A DNA stretch of 64,000 nt from 55-13 sp037190145 (GTDB lineage: Bacteria > Armatimonadota > Fimbriimonadia > Fimbriimonadales > Fimbriimonadaceae): NCBI GenBank assembly GCA_037190145.1, contig JBBCJU010000002.1:310001-374000 (forward strand). Direction: 5' to 3'. The position numbers were made by a program, and so were the translations under genes. Each line of letters begins with the position of its first letter. Position 1 is the stretch's first letter. The notes beneath the pieces were generated by a model. The model ran no database searches. It worked only from the letters and a program-made list of their open reading frames with translations, and was not told the origin of the DNA. Positions 58,949 through 64,000 of this stretch are shown one piece after another.

Positions 58949-59184
58949 AACTACCTCGGGACATAAATGGAGCTGAGTTAGCTTCAAGGTTATCTCGGTT
59001 GGATTTCGTGGTGGTAAGACAAAAGGGAAGCCATATTATCATTCAGCACCTCGTTACCTCCGAGACTCTGGCGATACCCGCTCATAGGCCGTTGAAGGTT
59101 GGTACTTTGGGTGGAATCCTGCATTCGGTACAAGAGCTTACTGGGCTTTCCAGGGAAGAAGTGTTACGCAAGATTCAGAGCTAG
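58945..59184 (+). CDS. hicA: HicA-like mRNA interferase toxin
   Basis: 79 residues of the dsRBD-like HicA fold: LPRDINGAELASRLSRLDF, the catalytic-histidine segment VRQKGSHIIIQH, IPAHRPLKVGTLGGIL and SREEVLRKI. HicA cuts mRNA and tmRNA. The antitoxin-first gene order is the less common one in the family. Confidence 0.85.
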   Translation: MKLPRDINGAELASRLSRLDFVVVRQKGSHIIIQHLVTSETLAIPAHRPLKVGTLGGILHSVQELTGLSREEVLRKIQS

Positions 59185-59224
59185 TCATCAGTAACCTTTT
59201 GGTCTTTTGGTTAGCCTCAACCTG

Positions 59225-59230
59225 TATACT
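59225..59230 (+). promoter_or_regulatory. -10 element TATACT before the GT-C-like gene
   Basis: TATACT ends nine bases before the ATG at 59240. It overlaps the codons that would follow a TTG start at 59207, arguing for the ATG start. Confidence 0.45.
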
Positions 59231-59239
59231 TTCACATCA

Positions 59240-61216
59240 ATGCTTGGTGTTCTCATCGCTGTCGCCATCACAGGCATCTGTTGGGTGGGAGCCCTCTTTG
59301 CATTCTCTAGGCTGCTAAGCCAGCTGGATTCGGCTGCTCGCTTTGGAATCAGCGGACTCTTGGGTTTGGGAGTTGCGGGTACGTTAACTTTCTTTATTGG
59401 ACTCTTCAATTCTGCGCCTGAGATTAGTCTGATTGCGATCCTCCTTTTAGCGGCGATTGCTACTCGTCTATGGCGTCCTGAGCCCGGCATCATTCGAGGA
59501 GTTTTTAAGCTCCAGATGCCTAAAGGACCAGATCTTCTTTTTCCAGTTGCGATTGGCGTCGGGCTTTTGATGGCTCTTGCTGGAGTTTTGGCTCCAAGCA
59601 CAATGGCCGACTGGGATTCTATTGCCTACCATTTGGCTGTACCCAAGATGTGGCTTGCCGCAGGCAAGATAGATGTCATTCCGTTTATCCACCAGGCGAA
59701 CTTTCCTTTTGCTGTGGACAGCCTGTTTCTACTGGGTCTCAAGTGGGGAGGACAATCAGGAGCAAAGGCGTTTGTTTGGCTCTACACCTTGCTGGGAGCT
59801 ATTGCCATCTTTGGTCTGGCTAGACAACGATATGGCCAGCGTGCCGGTTGGTGGGCAAGTCTTGCTTTCTCAACCGTTCCGATTGTCCTTTGGCAATCCG
59901 GGACTGCCTACATTGATGTCGCCCATGGACTCTATGCAGGCTTGGGGCTGATCTTTGCCTGCTGGTGGTTGGACAGTAACGACACTAAATATGCGTGGCT
60001 GAGTGCCATTCTCTTAAGCTTTGCTGCAGGAACCAAATACACAGGTCTGCAAACCATTGCTGTCGCAGGACTGGTTGCGCTCGTTGGCGCGATCTTGCTT
60101 AAACGGAATCTGAAGCCGGTCTTCATTATTGGACTGGCTTCCTTGGCTTTGGCGAGCCCCTGGTACATCAAGAATGTTGTTTGGAAGGATAGTCCAGTCT
60201 TTCCATTCTTCTATAGCAAGCTTGGGGGCAAAGATTGGGACGAGCGTCGAGCCGAGATCTACACTCGTGAGCAAAATACATTCGGAGTTGGTAGGGAAGC
60301 CCCACCGGAGGGTGGAATCCAACCACAGCGACTTGGACACAGCATTGTGGGCTTGGCCTATCAGCCAGGAAGGTATGTAAATCCACAGCAAACCATCGGC
60401 GGCGGTGACCCGATGGGTGCCATTAGCATTGCGATTATCGGTGCGTTGGTGCTCGGCCTTTTTGCTGGACAGAAAGAGAGGTTTGAGCGCAGCTTGGTTG
60501 GTGGGGTTTTGATAAGCCTTTTGATTTGGTTTGTACTGACTCAACAAAGCCGCTACATCGTCACGCTCGCGGTTCCATTAGCATTGATTGCTGGGCAACT
60601 CACAACCCGAAAAGGCTTCTCTTACCTAATGGGCGGCATGACTACAGTTCAAGTTTTGATAAGTCTTTATCTCTTGAACACTTATCGTTTTACAAATCAA
60701 ATGCAGGTGGTATCGGGCAAGGTTTCTCCAGAGGAATATCAGGCGATGAATATTCCACTTTATGAACCTGCACAAGAGATTAACAAACTTGGGAAGGACG
60801 TCAAAATCGCCATGTATGACGAAGTCTTTGGCTATGTATTGGATGTGCCCTATTACTGGGCAAATCCGGGACATGGAACCATGATTCCTTACGATGGAAT
60901 GACTTCGGGTGAAGAGTTCGCCACCACTATGAAGCAAATGGGCTTCACCCATGTGCTTGTAAACATGATTGAGAACAATCGGGCAATGCTTAATCCTGCT
61001 GAGGAGGGAAGTCCTACGCTTGGTGCCTTGATGTTATCTACTATGTCTGGCCAGCCCTTCCCTGAACCCTATCGCCAACAGATATGGGACAACTGGGAGG
61101 TCAAGTTTAAAGTCTTGATTTCTGAAGCTGCGGGTGCAGGAAAACTTAAAGTTGCTCAAACTTTTGGGCGACCAGATCGCCCACCTCGCTTCATACTTTT
61201 TGAACTCAGTCCGTAG
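59240..61216 (+). CDS. GT-C-like multi-pass glycosyltransferase, mannosyltransferase type
   Basis: About 658 residues with ten or more helices. The first large periplasmic loop has STMADWDSIAYHLAVPKMWL with acidic residues, as in GT-C enzymes using polyprenyl-phosphate sugars, followed by GQSGAKAFVWLYTLLGAIAI and the LSAILLSFAAGTKYTGLQ block. The C-terminal 180 residues are a soluble domain. Acceptor and sugar are unknown. Start chosen from the -10 position and the MLGVLIAVAITG helix. Confidence 0.75.
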   Translation: MLGVLIAVAITGICWVGALFAFSRLLSQLDSAARFGISGLLGLGVAGTLTFFIGLFNSAPEISLIAILLLAAIATRLWRPEPGIIRGVFKLQMPKGPDLLFPVAIGVGLLMALAGVLAPSTMADWDSIAYHLAVPKMWLAAGKIDVIPFIHQANFPFAVDSLFLLGLKWGGQSGAKAFVWLYTLLGAIAIFGLARQRYGQRAGWWASLAFSTVPIVLWQSGTAYIDVAHGLYAGLGLIFACWWLDSNDTKYAWLSAILLSFAAGTKYTGLQTIAVAGLVALVGAILLKRNLKPVFIIGLASLALASPWYIKNVVWKDSPVFPFFYSKLGGKDWDERRAEIYTREQNTFGVGREAPPEGGIQPQRLGHSIVGLAYQPGRYVNPQQTIGGGDPMGAISIAIIGALVLGLFAGQKERFERSLVGGVLISLLIWFVLTQQSRYIVTLAVPLALIAGQLTTRKGFSYLMGGMTTVQVLISLYLLNTYRFTNQMQVVSGKVSPEEYQAMNIPLYEPAQEINKLGKDVKIAMYDEVFGYVLDVPYYWANPGHGTMIPYDGMTSGEEFATTMKQMGFTHVLVNMIENNRAMLNPAEEGSPTLGALMLSTMSGQPFPEPYRQQIWDNWEVKFKVLISEAAGAGKLKVAQTFGRPDRPPRFILFELSP

Positions 61217-61311
61217 AGTTATGAAAAAAACTTTGATTATGTTCAAACAAATTCACAAATGGTGAAATCCTTTTTGGGGGATACTTCGTCTGAGGATTTT
61301 AGGTACTGACT

Positions 61312-61794
61312 ATGGACGAGAATAAACCACCTGAGCAACCCACTACTCCGCCGACTGCGCCAACACCGCCTTCCACTACATTTGCGAATGTAGCCTCGGC
61401 AGCAACCTCGGGTACCCCGAAGGGTGGCCCGGTTCCGTTTGCTGGTCCATCCGATCCTTCGATCCCTCAGGATCAGAAGACCCAAGCCCTACTGGTTTGG
61501 ATTCTTAGCCTTTTCATCGGCTTTATCTCGCCTTTGATTTTCTTCTTCATCGCGAAGGATAAGCCATTTGTTTATCATCATGCTTGCCAAGCTTTGACCT
61601 TCAGCATCGTGATGTTTGTGCTTTACATCATCAGCATCGTTTTGATGTTTGTGGTGATCGGTATCATTCTGATGCCATTGATTGGCTTAGCCGCGCTGGC
61701 CGTTATTATCATGGGAGCCATTGCAGCAAATGCGGGTTCTCGCTTCGAGCCACCCGTAACCGGCAACCTCTCCAAGTCCTGGTTCAAGGCCTGA
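61312..61794 (+). CDS. DUF4870 membrane protein
   Basis: 160 residues: a Pro/Thr/Ala-rich cytoplasmic tail (about 60 residues), then three helices with the DUF4870/Tic20-like pattern LLVWILSLFIGFISPLIFFF, KPFVYHHACQALTFSIVMFV and a final MGAIAANAGSRFE. Function unknown. A hairpin (61804-61828) follows before the next start. Confidence 0.85.
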   Translation: MDENKPPEQPTTPPTAPTPPSTTFANVASAATSGTPKGGPVPFAGPSDPSIPQDQKTQALLVWILSLFIGFISPLIFFFIAKDKPFVYHHACQALTFSIVMFVLYIISIVLMFVVIGIILMPLIGLAALAVIIMGAIAANAGSRFEPPVTGNLSKSWFKA

Positions 61795-61803
61795 TTTGAA
61801 CCT

Positions 61804-61828
61804 GCCAGGGGGTATTCTTCCCCCTGGC
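61804..61828. promoter_or_regulatory. 9-bp perfect hairpin abutting the AKR start codon
   Basis: GCCAGGGGG/CCCCCTGGC (61804-61812 and 61820-61828), loop TATTCTT; the ATG of the aldo/keto reductase follows immediately. The loop also holds TATTCT, a possible -10 ten bases before the ATG. It may be a terminator of the DUF4870 gene or a translational block. Confidence 0.55.
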
Positions 61829-62800
61829 ATGAACTACCGAAAATTGGGGCGCTTCGGCGTCAAAGTCAGCGAAGTTTCACTTGGCGGCTGGCTTACCCAC
61901 GGTCGAACCCTGGAAGATTCGACCACTTCCCAAATCGTCCACCGCGCATTTGATTTAGGGATCAATTTTTTCGATACCGCGGACGTTTACAATGCAGGCG
62001 AAGCTGAGAAATCGCTTGCCATCGCGATAAAACCTCTTAAACGGGAAGACCTGTTCATCGCCACGAAATGCTTCTTCCCCATGAGTGATCGTCCAAATGA
62101 TCGTGGGCTTAGCCGAAAGCACATTTTTGAGTCGGTTCACAATTCGCTCAAGCGGTTGGAGGTGGATTACATCGACCTCATGCAGTTCCATCGTTTTGAT
62201 CCTGAGACTCCTGTCGAAGAGAGTATTCGAGCCATTGATGATTTGGTGCGTCAAGGGAAAGTTTTGTATTGGGGAGTCAGTGAATGGCCTGCGCAGAGAC
62301 TAACTGAGGCAAGCCTTTTAGCCAAGGAACTCAACGCAAATCCACCGTCCAGTAATCAACCCAACTACAGCATGCTGCATCGCAATATAGAGGATGCTGT
62401 TTTGCCTGTGTGTGAACAGTTTGGGATTGGAAATGTTGTGTTCTCACCGCTCGCACAGGGCGTTCTGACGGGTAAGTATCTACCTGGTCAGCCTGCTCCA
62501 GCAGGAAGTCGTGGCTCGGACACTAACAGCAATATGTTTATGGGTGGAGTTCTGAAGGACGAGGTTCTTCAACGAGTACAAAACCTGAAGTCGTTTGCGG
62601 AGGGACTAGGCTACTCTCTACCGCAGTTTGCACTAGCATGGTGTCTTCGACAGAAGATGGTTAGTTCTGTCATCGTAGGCGCAACATCCATTGCGCAACT
62701 GGAAGCGAACGTCACCGCGACCGGAATCCAGTTGGATGCAGATGTATGGACTCAGGCCGAGAACATTCTGAGTGGTCAGGCGCAGGAAGGGAACCAATGA
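61829..62800 (+). CDS. aldo/keto reductase, Kv-beta-like
   Basis: 323 residues from the ATG at 61829 (MNYRKLGRFGVKVSEVSLGG, the usual family start; TTG at 61796 is rejected because it lies in the hairpin). Catalytic tetrad: Asp and Tyr in FFDTADVYNAGEAE, Lys in FIATKCF, His in DLMQFHRFD. PLAQGVLTGKYLPGQ and a C-terminal NADPH site follow. It reduces carbonyls with NADPH. Overlaps the next gene by four bases. Confidence 0.92.
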   Translation: MNYRKLGRFGVKVSEVSLGGWLTHGRTLEDSTTSQIVHRAFDLGINFFDTADVYNAGEAEKSLAIAIKPLKREDLFIATKCFFPMSDRPNDRGLSRKHIFESVHNSLKRLEVDYIDLMQFHRFDPETPVEESIRAIDDLVRQGKVLYWGVSEWPAQRLTEASLLAKELNANPPSSNQPNYSMLHRNIEDAVLPVCEQFGIGNVVFSPLAQGVLTGKYLPGQPAPAGSRGSDTNSNMFMGGVLKDEVLQRVQNLKSFAEGLGYSLPQFALAWCLRQKMVSSVIVGATSIAQLEANVTATGIQLDADVWTQAENILSGQAQEGNQ

Positions 62801-63327
62801 GCCGGAAAACGGACCCTCGAAATGAAACCATTGATTGTGCACCCAGTAAGCCTGCTGCTCCAGTAAAGGAGATTGCATTTGAGAAGCAACGAGGGATCAG
62901 TCAGGTAGAGGTGCGAACGGGATTTGCCCAAGTTCATGTTTCAAAGCTAAGCGGAGATATTCATTCTCAACGTCTGAATGTTCTTAAAGCAGTGCGAGAA
63001 GCCGCCGTTAGCGTGGACTTTTTAAAATTGACCCCTTCTGGGCTGTCATTTGTGATCTCCGAGAATAATTCGAGCGATATTGAAAAAGCATTGGGTCCCT
63101 TGAATTACCATTGCACTATTCGTAAAGATCGATGTGTAGTCCTTATCCATGCCGTCAACATGCGTGATGAAGAAGGCTTAACCGCTCAAGTTGTGCAAAA
63201 GGCGATTGCTAGCGGAGCGATTGTGGATCATATAAGCGACATGCACGACCGGATGTTGATTGTTGCGGATAAGAAGTTTACGAGCACGCTTCAAGAGCTT
63301 TTCCAGGAGGAGACCCATGGCCGTTAA
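62797..63327 (+). CDS. stand-alone ACT-domain protein next to aspartate kinase
   Basis: 176 residues from the ATG at 62797. The segment GISQVEVRTGFAQVHVSKLS, then LKAVREAAVSVDFLKLTPSG and LSFVISENNSSDIEKAL, resembles the ACT pair at the C-terminus of aspartate kinase ('v.i.g......g.l..if..l...gIn.dmi..s....isf.v'). It overlaps the aspartate kinase start by 11 bp, so it is probably its regulatory partner or a product of a split gene. Confidence 0.7.
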   Translation: MSRKTDPRNETIDCAPSKPAAPVKEIAFEKQRGISQVEVRTGFAQVHVSKLSGDIHSQRLNVLKAVREAAVSVDFLKLTPSGLSFVISENNSSDIEKALGPLNYHCTIRKDRCVVLIHAVNMRDEEGLTAQVVQKAIASGAIVDHISDMHDRMLIVADKKFTSTLQELFQEETHGR

Positions 63328-64000
63328 GCCGCGCATCAAGGTGATGAAGTTTGGTGGTACCAGTGTTGCCACCCATGAGGCGAGAGTGCAGTCGGCACTA
63401 AAAGTAATCAGCGCTAAAGAGCAAGGTTTTGCTCCTGTCGTTGTGGTTAGCGCGATTGGTCGAAAAGGGGCACCCTATGCAACGGATACGTTGATTAATA
63501 TGCTCCGAGATATTGATCCGACGGTAGAGCCAGACCTGAGAGAATTGGATTTGTTGGTGGCATGTGGAGAGATACTGAGTTCAGTTATCTTTGCTCATAC
63601 TCTCAAAACCCTTGGACATCCGGCGATGGCGTTTCGCGGGGGGCAAGCTGGAATTCGGACGGATGGTGTCTACGGGAACGCTCGCGTGGTTGGGATCAAT
63701 CCGGTTAGTCTGTTCAAGGCGTGTGAAAAGGGTGCGATTCCTGTAGTCTGTGGATTCCAAGGAGTCTATGTCGCGGGAGATGGAGCACCGGGTGGTGAAC
63801 TCACCACCTTGGGGCGTGGAGGATCTGATACTACGGCCTCTGCGGTTGGGGCAGCGATGCAAGCCGATGCAGTGGAGATCTTCACCGATGTGGATGGAGT
63901 GAAGACGGCCGATCCAGACTCGGTACCGAATGCGCCCACTCTACGTAAAGTCACTTACGACGAAGTTGCCGAAATTGCTCACTTGGGCGCGAAGGTGGTC
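63317..64000 (+). CDS. lysC: aspartate kinase, 3' end cut by window edge
   Basis: 228 codons are visible and the frame is still open at the right edge. The start ATG at 63317 is preceded by AGGAGGAG. The kinase motif KVMKFGGTSVA is at residues 8-18; LVACGEILSSVIFAHTLK, GGELTTLGRGGSDTTASAVG and AVEIFTDVDGVKTADPD are the conserved substrate and ATP sites. It phosphorylates aspartate at the head of the Lys/Thr/Met pathway. Whether its own C-terminal ACT domains exist lies outside the window. Confidence 0.95.
   Translation, partial: MAVKPRIKVMKFGGTSVATHEARVQSALKVISAKEQGFAPVVVVSAIGRKGAPYATDTLINMLRDIDPTVEPDLRELDLLVACGEILSSVIFAHTLKTLGHPAMAFRGGQAGIRTDGVYGNARVVGINPVSLFKACEKGAIPVVCGFQGVYVAGDGAPGGELTTLGRGGSDTTASAVGAAMQADAVEIFTDVDGVKTADPDSVPNAPTLRKVTYDEVAEIAHLGAKVV

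Noticed and set aside
58742..59184. HicBA as part of a mobile island
   Set aside because: No integrase, transposase, tRNA or repeats are nearby; small TA pairs are often found alone.
61796..61828. TTG start for the aldo/keto reductase
   Set aside because: Those codons form the arms of a perfect hairpin, and the family starts at MNYRKLG.

Overview
The window reads as chromosomal DNA of a free-living diderm bacterium. It carries an LPS export gene pair (LptF/G-type permease and LptD), a PEP-CTERM protein, Tat-exported Gfo/Idh and phosphoesterase proteins, a flagellar export/switch operon, and an MqnD-type protein of the futalosine menaquinone route. Together with moderate GC and many hypothetical secreted proteins, this looks most like Armatimonadota (Fimbriimonadia). 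That placement is inferred from gene content and not proven. No rRNA, tRNA, CRISPR array, transposase or phage gene was seen.

Layout. 1-5.2 kb: two M16 peptidase-family proteins (first one cut by the left edge), a PD-(D/E)XK nuclease with Fe-S cysteines, a secreted esterase, and MqnD. 5.2-9 kb: a minus-strand SUMF1-ThuA-GH43 operon facing ApbE. 9-12.8 kb: Tat-exported Gfo/Idh and calcineurin-like proteins plus a hypothetical. 13-16.9 kb: an accessory patch with a detached GroEL C-terminal fragment, a frameshifted secreted caspase-like gene, a PepSY-like secreted protein and dispersed short repeats. 16.9-23.7 kb: fliM-fliN/Y-fliO-fliP-fliQ-fliR-flhB, a methyltransferase and aat. 23.8-31.3 kb: PEP-CTERM protein, SpoU methylase, DUF2071, PAS histidine kinase, trmFO, Gfo/Idh, an amidase and a zinc ribbon. 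31.4-34.8 kb: a short pheT lacking its OB domain, and a membrane protein. 34.8-36.9 kb: a TlpA-like thioredoxin and a divergent arsenic locus (aqpS / arsR-arsC) with a half-site array between. 37.3-46.5 kb: a long minus-strand cluster running from an ABC exporter through a SecD-head-like protein, four related secreted/lipoproteins, RodA and DUF1844 to a GNAT protein. 46.6-50.3 kb: MoxR ATPase, GH20 and mannose-1-phosphate guanylyltransferase. 50.4-57.9 kb: glnE-plsY-(TPR/zinc ribbon)-lptF/G-lptD. 57.9-64 kb: ABC-2 permease, HicBA, a GT-C-like membrane protein, DUF4870, aldo/keto reductase, an ACT-domain protein and the start of aspartate kinase, which runs off the right edge.

A cross-cutting pattern is that many first genes have a TANNNT hexamer ending only 6-10 nt before the start codon, as expected for leaderless transcripts. 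Other genes (the PAS kinase, arsC, the PEP-CTERM protein, aspartate kinase) have clear Shine-Dalgarno sites. The best candidates for undescribed biology are the caspase-like/PepSY-like pair at 14.1-16.2 kb and the FP-G-W lipoprotein cluster with its SecD-head-like partner at 40.2-44 kb.
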